64,000 bases of DNA, taken from the NCBI RefSeq assembly GCF_026540895.1, contig NZ_JALNUR010000006.1:1-64000 (forward strand), in the 5' to 3' direction. This DNA comes from Sphingomonas sp. GM_Shp_1 (GTDB lineage Bacteria; Pseudomonadota; Alphaproteobacteria; Sphingomonadales; Sphingomonadaceae). A program made the position numbers and the translations under genes. The notes under the pieces are model-generated. The model worked only from the letters and a program-made list of their open reading frames with translations, made no database searches and was not told the origin of the DNA. This document shows positions 56,425-64,000 of this stretch, in pieces (position 1 is the stretch's first letter; every line of letters begins with the position of its first letter).

Positions 56425-57129
56425 TCAGACCAGGAAGATGTCACCGGCGTGGATGACATGGGTCACGCCATTCGCCAAGCCGAGCCGCAGCGCCCCGTCG
56501 CTTGCCAGCCCCTCGAACGCGCCGGTCAGCACCTGCCCGTCGGGCAGCTTCGCGGTCAGCGAAGTGCCGCGCGGATGGGCCCGTGCCTCCCAGCGTTCGA
56601 TGACGGCGGACAGGCCATGTTCGCGCCAGATCGCGACCCAGCGGGTCATCGCGTCGGCGAGCAGCGCCTGCATCGTCGCGGGCGCGACATCGACGCCATG
56701 ATCGCCGAGCGCGGTCGTGGCGCGGTCGGGAAGCTGCGGGGCCGACGCCAGATTGATCCCCATGCCGATGACGACCGCATCGCCGCTACGCTCCAGTAAA
56801 ATACCCGACAGCTTGGCGCCGTCGATCAACAGGTCGTTGGGCCATTTCAGGCTCAGCCGCGTGCCGATATCGGGAAGGCAGGCCCGAACGGCCTCCTCGA
56901 TCGCGACGGCGGCAACCAGCGCTAGCGTGGCGGGCACGGGGTCGCCAGCGCGCAATCGCACCAGCGTCGACCCATAGAAATTCCCCGAAGGCGAAGACCA
57001 GTCCCGCCCCTGGCGTCCGCGCCCCGCCGTCTGGCGATCGGCGCGGAGCCAAAGGCCGTCTTCACTGCCCGCTTCCGCAAGCTGGCGAAGATCGGCATTG
57101 GTCGATCCCGTTTCCGGGACGTGCAGCAA
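56425..57129 (-). CDS. birA: Biotin--[acetyl-CoA-carboxylase] ligase
   Basis: A 234-residue biotin protein ligase without the N-terminal repressor domain. [34 protein letters not shown] and [20 protein letters not shown] are the conserved biotin and ATP site. The start is a TTG at 57129, 6 bp after the nuoN stop; no ATG precedes the ETGSTN motif. It is the first accessory gene after the nuo operon. Confidence 0.94.
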   Translation of the reverse strand: MLHVPETGSTNADLRQLAEAGSEDGLWLRADRQTAGRGRQGRDWSSPSGNFYGSTLVRLRAGDPVPATLALVAAVAIEEAVRACLPDIGTRLSLKWPNDLLIDGAKLSGILLERSGDAVVIGMGINLASAPQLPDRATTALGDHGVDVAPATMQALLADAMTRWVAIWREHGLSAVIERWEARAHPRGTSLTAKLPDGQVLTGAFEGLASDGALRLGLANGVTHVIHAGDIFLV

Positions 57130-57134
57130 TCGGC

Positions 57135-58598
57135 TCAGAACAGCGCCCGTGCCGCCGCCAGCGACCAGGCGCCGAGCAGCGGGATCGCGAGATACCCGAC
57201 CGGCGAGACGAACAGCGCCGACAGGGCGATCAGGCCGTTCTCGACCGGCTGGACGTCGCTATTGTCCCAAACCCCGGCTGGCTCATCGAAGAACATCGTC
57301 TTGATGATGCGCAGGTAATAATAGGCACCGATCACCGAGGCGACGACACCGATCACCGCCAGCGGGAACAGGCCCGCCGCGACCGCCGCATTGAACACCG
57401 CGAACTTGGCGTAGAAGCCGAGCAGCGGCGGAATGCCCGCGACCGAGAACATGAAGAACGCCATCGCCCAGGCCAGCGCCGGACGCGTCCGCGACAGGCC
57501 CGACAGGCTGGCAATCGACTCCAGCGGATTGCCGTTCTCATCGCGCATACGGATGACGATCAGGAACGCACCCAGCGTCATGATGACGTAGATGGTCAGA
57601 TAGGTCAGCACCGCCGCGACGCCCTGCGCCGTGCCCGCCGCCAGACCGATCAGCGCAAAGCCGACATTGTTGATCGACGAATAGGCGAGCAGCCGCTTGA
57701 TGTTGGTCTGCCCGATGGCCGCGACCGCACCCAGGATGATCGACGCAAGTGCCGCGAAGGTCACGATCTGCTGCCACTGCTGCGCGGCCGAGCCCATCGC
57801 CTCGACGGCGACGCGGATGGCCAGCGCCATCGCCGCGACCTTGGGGGCCGAGGCGAAGAAGGCCGTCACCGGGGTCGGTGCGCCTTCATAGACGTCCGGG
57901 GTCCACATGTGGAACGGCACCGCCGACATCTTGAACGCCAGCCCCGCAAACACGAACACCAGGCCGAACATCAGGCCCAGCGAGCGCGTCCCCATCGCCG
58001 CGTCGCGACCATAGGCGCCCGCGATCTGCGCGAAGTCGGTCGAACCGGTGAAGCCATAGACCAGCGAGATGCCATAGAGCAGGATACCCGAAGCCAGCGC
58101 GCCCAGGACGAAATATTTCAGGCCCGCTTCCGCCGAACGGCTGTCGCGACGCATGAAACTCGCCAGCACATAGGCCGACAGGCTCTGCAGTTCGAGACCG
58201 ACATAGAGGGTCAACAGGTCGCCCGCCGACACCATCATTCCCATGCCGACCGAGGAGAGCAGCATCAGGATGGGATATTCGGGCCGCAGATCCTCACCCG
58301 GCGAGCGGGTGAAGAAGCGCGGCGCCATAATGATCGCCACTGCGGTCGCCAGATAGATCAGCACCTTGGCAAAACCGGCAAAGGCATCCGCCCGGTACAG
58401 GCCACCGAAAGCCAGGCCGCCGGTGGTTGCCGGGCCAGCGAGCGCGATCATCGCCCCCGCCAGCACGAACACCGCCGCAATCGAGATGCCACGCGTCGAG
58501 GCGGTTCCGCCCCAGGCAGCGACGAGCATCAGCGCAATCGCGCCGAGGGTCAGCACCAGCTCGGGCAGGACCATCAAAAGGTTCAACGAATAGCTCAT
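57135..58598 (-). CDS. nuoN: NADH-quinone oxidoreductase subunit N
   Basis: A 487-residue antiporter-like subunit of complex I, with about 14 membrane segments. Conserved are LYVGLELQSLSAYVL, DSRSAEAGLKYFVLGALASG with its Lys, and NIKRLLAYSSINNVGF. The ATG overlaps the nuoM stop (ATGA). Confidence 0.96.
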   Translation of the reverse strand: MSYSLNLLMVLPELVLTLGAIALMLVAAWGGTASTRGISIAAVFVLAGAMIALAGPATTGGLAFGGLYRADAFAGFAKVLIYLATAVAIIMAPRFFTRSPGEDLRPEYPILMLLSSVGMGMMVSAGDLLTLYVGLELQSLSAYVLASFMRRDSRSAEAGLKYFVLGALASGILLYGISLVYGFTGSTDFAQIAGAYGRDAAMGTRSLGLMFGLVFVFAGLAFKMSAVPFHMWTPDVYEGAPTPVTAFFASAPKVAAMALAIRVAVEAMGSAAQQWQQIVTFAALASIILGAVAAIGQTNIKRLLAYSSINNVGFALIGLAAGTAQGVAAVLTYLTIYVIMTLGAFLIVIRMRDENGNPLESIASLSGLSRTRPALAWAMAFFMFSVAGIPPLLGFYAKFAVFNAAVAAGLFPLAVIGVVASVIGAYYYLRIIKTMFFDEPAGVWDNSDVQPVENGLIALSALFVSPVGYLAIPLLGAWSLAAARALF

Positions 58599-60151
58599 CA
58601 GTGCGCCTCCCCGTGCGCAGCTTGGTGCTCAGGGGCATGGGTGGTCACAAGCGCAGGGTTACCGGCGGTGGGGCGGCTGTCCGAACCGGGGTTCGCCCGG
58701 TCGATCCGCTGCAACAGCACGGCGACGTCCTTGCGCATCGGCGCCAGGAAGCTCTCCGGATAGACGCCCATCCACAGCGTCACCGCCGCGATCGGGGCCA
58801 GCAGCCACAACTCGCGCGCCGACAGGTCGGGCATCGCCGCCACCTCGTCCGACTTGATCTCGCCATACGCGACCCGCCGGTAGAGGTAGAGCATGTACGC
58901 CGCGCCCAGGATGATGCCGGTCGTGCAGAGCAGCGCGGTCCAGGTCGACACCTGATAGGTGCCCATCAGCGACAGGAACTCGGCGACGAAGCCGCTGGTG
59001 CCCGGCAGACCGATCGACGCCATGGTGAAGAATAGGAACAGCACGGCATATTTCGGCATGTTAATCGACAGCCCGCCATAGCGTGCGATCTCGCGGGTGT
59101 GCAGACGGTCATAGATGACGCCGACGCACAGGAAGAGCGCGCCCGACACCAGGCCGTGGCTGAGCATCATGATCATCGCGCCTTCGATGCCCTGCTGGTT
59201 GAAGGCATAGAGGCCGATGGTCACGATCGCCATGTGCGCGACCGACGAATAGGCGATCAGCTTCTTCATGTCGGACTGCACCAGCGCGACCAGCGAGGCA
59301 TAGATCACGGCGACGGCCGACAGCGCGAAGATCAGCCAGGTCAGCTGTCCGCTCGCCTCCGGGAACATCGGCAGCAGGAATCGCAGGAAGCCATAGCCAC
59401 CCAGCTTCAGCAGCACGCCCGCCAGGATGACCGAACCCGCCGTCGGCGCCTGCACGTGCGCATCGGGCAGCCAGGTGTGGACGGGCCACATCGGCATCTT
59501 GACCGCGAACGAAGCAAAGAAGGCGATCCACAACCAGGTCTGGACCGAGGCCGGGAAGTCATAGGCGAGCAGCGCCGGGATCGAGGTCGTGCCCGCCGTG
59601 CGCGCCATATAGAGCATCGCAACGAACATCAGGAGCGAGCCGAGCAGCGTGTACAGGAAGAACTTGTACGACGCGTAGATGCGGTTCGCCCCGCCCCAGA
59701 TGCCGATGATCAGATACATCGGGATCAGGCCGGCTTCAAAGAAGACGTAGAAGAGGAACAGATCCTGCGCCGCGAAGGTGCCGATCATCAGCACCTCGGT
59801 GAACAGGAACAGGCCCATATATTCGGGCACCCGCTTGTCGATCGCGCGCCAGCTGGCGCCGATGCAGATTGGCATCAGGAACACGCTGAGCATGATCAGC
59901 AGCAGCGCGAAGCCATCGATGCCGAGCGACCAGCCGAACGGGCCGAAAATGCCCGGCGCATGTTCGACGAATTGCCACTGGGCGCCGCCCACGTCGAATT
60001 GCGTCCAGAGCACGATGCCCAGGGCGAAGTCGACCAGCGTGGCGGCGAGCGCCAGCATGCGCGCGCCCTGCGCGTTGAGGAAGAGGCAGGCGATCGCGGC
60101 AACAGCCGGGACCGCCAGCATGACGGAGAGGATCGGGAAGCCCTGCATCAC
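58598..60151 (-). CDS. nuoM: NADH-quinone oxidoreductase subunit M
   Basis: A 517-residue proton-pumping subunit of the complex I membrane arm. FYVFFEAGLIPMYLIIGIWG carries the key Glu, FAVKMPMWPVHTWLPDAHV the Lys, and SDMKKLIAYSSVAHMAIV the third conserved part. It has a short His-containing tail (APEHQAAHGEAH). Start 4 bp after the nuoL stop. Confidence 0.97.
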   Translation of the reverse strand: MMQGFPILSVMLAVPAVAAIACLFLNAQGARMLALAATLVDFALGIVLWTQFDVGGAQWQFVEHAPGIFGPFGWSLGIDGFALLLIMLSVFLMPICIGASWRAIDKRVPEYMGLFLFTEVLMIGTFAAQDLFLFYVFFEAGLIPMYLIIGIWGGANRIYASYKFFLYTLLGSLLMFVAMLYMARTAGTTSIPALLAYDFPASVQTWLWIAFFASFAVKMPMWPVHTWLPDAHVQAPTAGSVILAGVLLKLGGYGFLRFLLPMFPEASGQLTWLIFALSAVAVIYASLVALVQSDMKKLIAYSSVAHMAIVTIGLYAFNQQGIEGAMIMMLSHGLVSGALFLCVGVIYDRLHTREIARYGGLSINMPKYAVLFLFFTMASIGLPGTSGFVAEFLSLMGTYQVSTWTALLCTTGIILGAAYMLYLYRRVAYGEIKSDEVAAMPDLSARELWLLAPIAAVTLWMGVYPESFLAPMRKDVAVLLQRIDRANPGSDSRPTAGNPALVTTHAPEHQAAHGEAH

Positions 60152-60155
60152 GCGA

Positions 60156-62276
60156 TCAACCCAAAATGGCCCAGGTGACGGCCGCGGTCAGGCCGATCAA
60201 CATGACGAAGGCATAGCTGTAGAGGTATCCCGTCTGGAAGCGCGCCGCACCCTTGCTGCCGAGCTGGACGAGCCAGGCGACACCATTGGGGCCGAAGCGG
60301 TCGATCGTCTTCTCGTCGCCACGGTGCCACAGGAACCGGCCGATCGCGAAGGCGGGGCGCACGAAAAGGAAATGGTAAATCTCGTCGAAATACCATTTGT
60401 TGAGGAGAAAGCGGTACAGGATGCGGAACTGGTCCGCGAACTTGGCCGGGAATTCCGGTGCGCGGATATAGGTCAGATACGCGGTCAGCAGACCGAGCAG
60501 CATCACCACCGTCGCCGACAGCTTCACCCACACTGGCACCCCGTGCATCGCATGCATCAGATGCTCGTTGAAGGCGACCGCGCCCTTCCAATAGCTCTCT
60601 CCCGACTCCGGCTCGATGAACCAGCCGTGGAAGACGAAGCCCGCCGCGATCGCCCCGATCGACAGGACGATCAGCGGGATCAGCATGACCAGCGGGCTCT
60701 CATGCGGATGATATCCACCGGTGCCCTCCGGCAGGTCGGTATGCGCCGCGCCGTGGACGTGCGGCTCATCGCCGGCATCCTCGGCATGGGCGACATTGTG
60801 ATGCGCCTCGTCGTGATGATGCGCATCATGAGCATGCGCATGATCGTCATGGCCATGGCCGTGCGCGTCATGGATCGCGTGCTGGATATGCTCCGAACCG
60901 GTCCAGCGGGGCTTGCCCCAGAAGGTCAGGAACATCAGGCGCCACGAATAGAAGCTGGTCAGCAGCGCGGCGATCACGCCCGCCCAGAAGGCAAAGCCCG
61001 AACCACCCGCATAGGCGACTTCGATGATCGCGTCCTTTGAATGGAAGCCCGCGAAGCCGAACGCCATCGGATTACCGAACAGAGCCGGGATACCGACGCC
61101 GGTGATCGCCAGCGTACCCATCATCATCGCCCAGAAGGTGAGCGGGATGTGGCGGCGCAGACCGCCATAGTAACGCATGTCCTGCTCATGGTGCATCGCA
61201 TGGATGACCGAGCCTGCGCCCAGGAACAGCAGCGCCTTGAAGAAAGCGTGGGTGAACAGGTGGAACATCGCCGCGCCGTAAGCGCCGACGCCCGCCGCGA
61301 AGAACATATAGCCGAGCTGCGAACAGGTCGAATAGGCGATGACGCGCTTGATGTCGGTCTGCACCGTGCCGACGGTCGCCGCGAAGAAACAGGTGCAGGC
61401 CCCGATCACGGTGATCACACCGAGCGCGGTCGGCGAGGTCTCGAACATCGGCGACAAGCGACACACCATGAACACGCCCGCGGTCACCATGGTCGCCGCG
61501 TGGATCAGTGCCGACACCGGGGTCGGGCCTTCCATCGCGTCCGGCAGCCAGGTGTGCAGACCCAGCTGCGCCGACTTGCCCATCGCGCCGACGAACAGCA
61601 GCAGGCAGAGCACGGTCATCGTATCGAACCGGTATCCGAGGAAACCGATGGTCGAACCCGCCATGCCGGGCGCGGCGGCCAGGATCGCAGGGATCGAGAC
61701 GGTGCCGAAGACCAGGAAGGTGCCGAAGATGCCGAGCATGAAGCCCAGATCGCCGACACGGTTGACGACGAACGCCTTGATCGCGGCGGCATTGGCCGAG
61801 GGCTTGCGGAACCAGAAGCCGATCAGCAGGTAGGACGCGAGACCCACGCCTTCCCAGCCGAAGAACATCTGGACCAGATTGTCCGCCGTCACGAGCATCA
61901 GCATCGCGAAGGTGAAGAGACAGAGATAGGCGAAGAAGCGCGGCTGATCCGGCTCCTCGCTCATATAGCCCCAGCTATAGAGATGGACGAGCGCCGAGAC
62001 GCTGGTGATGACCACCAGCATGATCGCGGTCAGCGAGTCGACGCGCAGCGACCAGTCGACCGACATGTCACCACTGGTGATCCAGTGGAGCACCGGCGTG
62101 ACGGTCGCGACATTGGCGCCCGACAGATAGCCGATGAAGATCGGCCATGACAGCGCACAGGAAATGAACAGTGCGCCGGTCGTGACGACCTTGGCGGGCA
62201 CGTTCCCGATGGCCTTGTTGCCGAACCCCGCAATGGCGGCGGCCAGCAATGGCAGGAAGACGATAGCGAGGATCAA
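60156..62276 (-). CDS. nuoL: NADH-quinone oxidoreductase subunit L with His-rich insert
   Basis: A 706-residue proton-pumping subunit, the distal end of complex [41 protein letters not shown] and [17 protein letters not shown] are conserved. The long lateral helix region is present in the C-terminal part. Residues 463-525 are a His-rich loop with 20 His in 63 residues, between two membrane segments; this is longer than in enterobacterial NuoL. Lies 5 bp after the nuoK stop. Confidence 0.96.
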   Translation of the reverse strand: MILAIVFLPLLAAAIAGFGNKAIGNVPAKVVTTGALFISCALSWPIFIGYLSGANVATVTPVLHWITSGDMSVDWSLRVDSLTAIMLVVITSVSALVHLYSWGYMSEEPDQPRFFAYLCLFTFAMLMLVTADNLVQMFFGWEGVGLASYLLIGFWFRKPSANAAAIKAFVVNRVGDLGFMLGIFGTFLVFGTVSIPAILAAAPGMAGSTIGFLGYRFDTMTVLCLLLFVGAMGKSAQLGLHTWLPDAMEGPTPVSALIHAATMVTAGVFMVCRLSPMFETSPTALGVITVIGACTCFFAATVGTVQTDIKRVIAYSTCSQLGYMFFAAGVGAYGAAMFHLFTHAFFKALLFLGAGSVIHAMHHEQDMRYYGGLRRHIPLTFWAMMMGTLAITGVGIPALFGNPMAFGFAGFHSKDAIIEVAYAGGSGFAFWAGVIAALLTSFYSWRLMFLTFWGKPRWTGSEHIQHAIHDAHGHGHDDHAHAHDAHHHDEAHHNVAHAEDAGDEPHVHGAAHTDLPEGTGGYHPHESPLVMLIPLIVLSIGAIAAGFVFHGWFIEPESGESYWKGAVAFNEHLMHAMHGVPVWVKLSATVVMLLGLLTAYLTYIRAPEFPAKFADQFRILYRFLLNKWYFDEIYHFLFVRPAFAIGRFLWHRGDEKTIDRFGPNGVAWLVQLGSKGAARFQTGYLYSYAFVMLIGLTAAVTWAILG

Positions 62277-62281
62277 CCCGA

Positions 62282-62590
62282 TTACCCCTTCATCCGGTTG
62301 ACGTCGTCGACCGCGATGGTGCCGCGGCCACGGAAATAGATGACCAGGATCGCCAGACCGATCGCCGATTCACCGGCGGCCACGGTCAGCACGAACATGG
62401 CAAAGACCTGACCCACCAGATCCTGAAGCGCGGCCGAGAAGGCGACGAGATTCAGGTTCACGGCGAGCAGGATGAGTTCGATCGCCATCAGGATGACGAT
62501 CAGGTTCTTCCGGTTCAGGAAGATACCCAGCACCCCCATGGTGAACAGGATCGCCGCAACGACCAGATAATGGACGAGACCGATCGTCAC
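62282..62590 (-). CDS. nuoK: NADH-quinone oxidoreductase subunit K
   Basis: A 102-residue three-helix subunit. [20 protein letters not shown] carries the conserved Glu, and [20 protein letters not shown] the second. The GTG start overlaps the nuoJ stop (GTGA). Confidence 0.97.
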   Translation of the reverse strand: MTIGLVHYLVVAAILFTMGVLGIFLNRKNLIVILMAIELILLAVNLNLVAFSAALQDLVGQVFAMFVLTVAAGESAIGLAILVIYFRGRGTIAVDDVNRMKG

Positions 62591-63198
62591 AGTTCCACCC
62601 CCTGCCCGATGGGCTGATTGATGTTGCGGATCGCCTCATGCGGCTGACGCGCATTCTGCTTGGCGATGTTCTGCGGACGGACGCCGCCGCGCTTGCGGTG
62701 GGTGAGCACGATCGCGCCGATCATCGCGACGAGCAGCACGAGCCCTGCACCCTCGAAGATGAACAGATAGCGCGTGTACAGCAGGTTGCCGATCGCCTGG
62801 ATGTTGGACACCTCCGGCGCGATGGGCGCGGCACGGGCGGCCAGTTGGACACCCCCGACGCTCCACGCCTGAAACGCGATGATGACCTCGGCCAGCAGCG
62901 CCACCGCGAGCGCCAGGCCCAGCGGCAGGTAGCGCGCAAAGCCCGCCCGCATCGCCGTGACCTCGATATCGAGCATCATGACGACGAAGAGGAATAACAC
63001 CGCGACCGCGCCCACATAGACGATGACCAGCAGCATCGCGATGAACTCGGCCCCGCACAGCACCATGAGGCCCGCGGCGTTGAAGAACGCCAGGATCAGC
63101 CACATGACCGAGTGCACCGGATTACGCGACGCGATCGTAAGCCCTGCGGACACGATCACCACGGTCGCGAAAATATAGAAGGCGATAGCCTGTATCAC
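62587..63198 (-). CDS. nuoJ: NADH-quinone oxidoreductase subunit J
   Basis: A 203-residue five-helix subunit. [20 protein letters not shown] and [20 protein letters not shown] are the family core. The start is GTG at 63198. The last 30 residues are a hydrophilic tail. Confidence 0.96.
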   Translation of the reverse strand: MIQAIAFYIFATVVIVSAGLTIASRNPVHSVMWLILAFFNAAGLMVLCGAEFIAMLLVIVYVGAVAVLFLFVVMMLDIEVTAMRAGFARYLPLGLALAVALLAEVIIAFQAWSVGGVQLAARAAPIAPEVSNIQAIGNLLYTRYLFIFEGAGLVLLVAMIGAIVLTHRKRGGVRPQNIAKQNARQPHEAIRNINQPIGQGVEL

Positions 63199-63247
63199 TG
63201 CCTGTCAGGCCCCTTTTCTGTCCGCCCCGAACCGTTGGTCGCGGGCT

Positions 63248-63733
63248 TTAACGGTACGGCGCATCGGCGGCAAGGTTCGCCGCGATGGCGCTTTCCCAGC
63301 GGTCACCGTTATCGAGCAACTTCGACTTGTCGTAGATCAGCTCTTCGCGGGTCTCGGTCGAAAATTCGAAGTTCGGACCCTCGACAATGGCGTCCACGGG
63401 GCAGGCCTCCTGGCACAGCCCGCAATAGATGCACTTGGTCATGTCGATGTCGTAGCGTGTCGTGCGGCGGCTGCCGTCGTCGCGGGGCTCCGCCTCGATC
63501 GTGATCGCCTGAGCAGGGCAGATCGCCTCGCACAGCTTGCACGCGATGCACCGCTCCTCGCCATTGGGATAGCGACGCAATGCGTGCTCGCCCCGGAAGC
63601 GCGGAGAGATGGGGTTCTTCTCGAACGGATAATTGATCGTCGCCTTCGGCTTGAAGAAGTAGCGAAGGGTCAGCGCGTGGCCCTTCACGAACTCCCACAG
63701 CGTAAAAGCCTTGACGTACTGAGCGACGCTCAT
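63248..63733 (-). CDS. nuoI: NADH-quinone oxidoreductase subunit I
   Basis: A 161-residue protein with two 4Fe-4S clusters: [16 protein letters not shown] and [20 protein letters not shown]. It passes electrons from the peripheral arm to the quinone site. I choose the ATG at 63733, which overlaps the nuoH stop (ATGA); the open frame upstream is only a shadow of nuoH. Confidence 0.97.
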   Translation of the reverse strand: MSVAQYVKAFTLWEFVKGHALTLRYFFKPKATINYPFEKNPISPRFRGEHALRRYPNGEERCIACKLCEAICPAQAITIEAEPRDDGSRRTTRYDIDMTKCIYCGLCQEACPVDAIVEGPNFEFSTETREELIYDKSKLLDNGDRWESAIAANLAADAPYR

Positions 63734-64000
63734 GCCGGAACTCCCACGCGCGCATACATCAGCACGCCAGACACCAAGAATACCCAGAACAGCGACACCG
63801 GCAGGAACACCTTCCAGCCCAGCCGCATCAGCTGGTCGTACCGGTAACGCGGCACGGTCGCCTTCACCCAGGAAAAGACGAAGAAGAAGAAACACATCTT
63901 CAGCAGCAGCCAGACGATGCCCGGCACGACATAGAGCGGCGCCCAGTCGAACGGCGGCAGATAGCCACCCCAGAACAGGATCGCGTTCAGCGCGCACATC
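63730..64000 (-). CDS. nuoH: NADH-quinone oxidoreductase subunit H, 5' part beyond the window
   Basis: The C-terminal 89 codons of NuoH are seen, from [16 protein letters not shown] to [31 protein letters not shown] is the conserved cytoplasmic loop near the quinone chamber. The gene continues past the right edge. Confidence 0.95.
   Translation of the reverse strand, partial: MCALNAILFWGGYLPPFDWAPLYVVPGIVWLLLKMCFFFFVFSWVKATVPRYRYDQLMRLGWKVFLPVSLFWVFLVSGVLMYARVGVPA

Noticed and set aside
53451-56456. Very long open frame on the plus strand opposite rnj and coaX (about 1000 codons)
   Set aside because: It is antisense to well-recognised genes, has the Arg/Gly/His/Asp-rich composition of a GC-rich shadow frame, and shows no family motif.
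63734-63997. Upstream extension of nuoI
   Set aside because: It covers the nuoH 3' end in another frame; the ATG at 63733 gives the normal NuoI start.

Overview
The window looks like a chromosomal segment of a high-GC alphaproteobacterium of the Sphingomonas group (Sphingomonadaceae). The evidence is gene order and family type: divL-tsaE-amgK-murU-addB; ppiD-trpE followed by trpGDC-moaC-moeA-lexA; nuoHIJKLMN-birA-coaX-rnj-DUF1467; an alphaproteobacterial GTTC-N7-GTTC SOS box; and many short palindromic intergenic repeats of the kind common in sphingomonads. I see no rRNA, tRNA, prophage, insertion sequence, plasmid gene or CRISPR array. Almost everything reads as core genome.

Layout. 1-8.3 kb (minus strand): the cell-cycle pseudokinase divL, then tsaE, amgK, murU and addB (cut by the window edge) in one translationally coupled operon, preceded by ahcY, which has its own terminator and a 20-bp palindromic operator candidate. 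8.3-25.8 kb: mixed single genes (yqgE, peroxiredoxin, amn, M2 peptidase, alpha/beta hydrolase, a membrane-anchored LuxR-type regulator, yitT, asd, a GIY-YIG protein, mgtC, DPP-IV-like peptidase, a CHAP protein, anmK), with repeat elements in many of the gaps. 25.8-31.1 kb: rimO, a serine hydrolase coupled to a leucyl aminopeptidase, and tpiA. 31.3-40.7 kb: ppiD, tryptophan genes trpE and trpGDC, molybdopterin genes moaC and moeA, and the SOS repressor lexA with its own promoter and operator. 40.7-45.9 kb: comEC, gltX, gltA and a small membrane protein, ending in a strong UUCG terminator. 45.9-52.3 kb: a signalling-like locus with a histidine-kinase-like protein lacking the phospho-His, a DUF2336 protein, an unusual soluble-plus-membrane protein, an Hpt-like protein lacking its His, and a 775-residue two-TM coiled-coil protein. 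52.4-57.1 kb: VOC protein, WYL regulator, DUF1467, RNase J, coaX, birA. 57.1-64 kb: complex I genes nuoN to nuoH (nuoH is cut by the window edge).

How the genes work together. AnmK, AmgK and MurU are three cytosolic enzymes of the MurNAc recycling route that makes UDP-MurNAc directly. The trp genes cover the chorismate-to-indole-glycerol-phosphate steps except trpF. The nuo genes encode the membrane arm of NADH dehydrogenase plus the NuoI ferredoxin-like subunit.

The most interesting points are three phosphotransfer-type proteins that lack the canonical histidine (DivL Tyr570, the kinase-like Arg242, the Hpt-like Leu55), the 46-52 kb locus, the ahcY palindrome, the triple half-site lexA operator, a His-rich insert in NuoL, and MITE-like repeat elements with terminal inverted repeats or flanking direct repeats.
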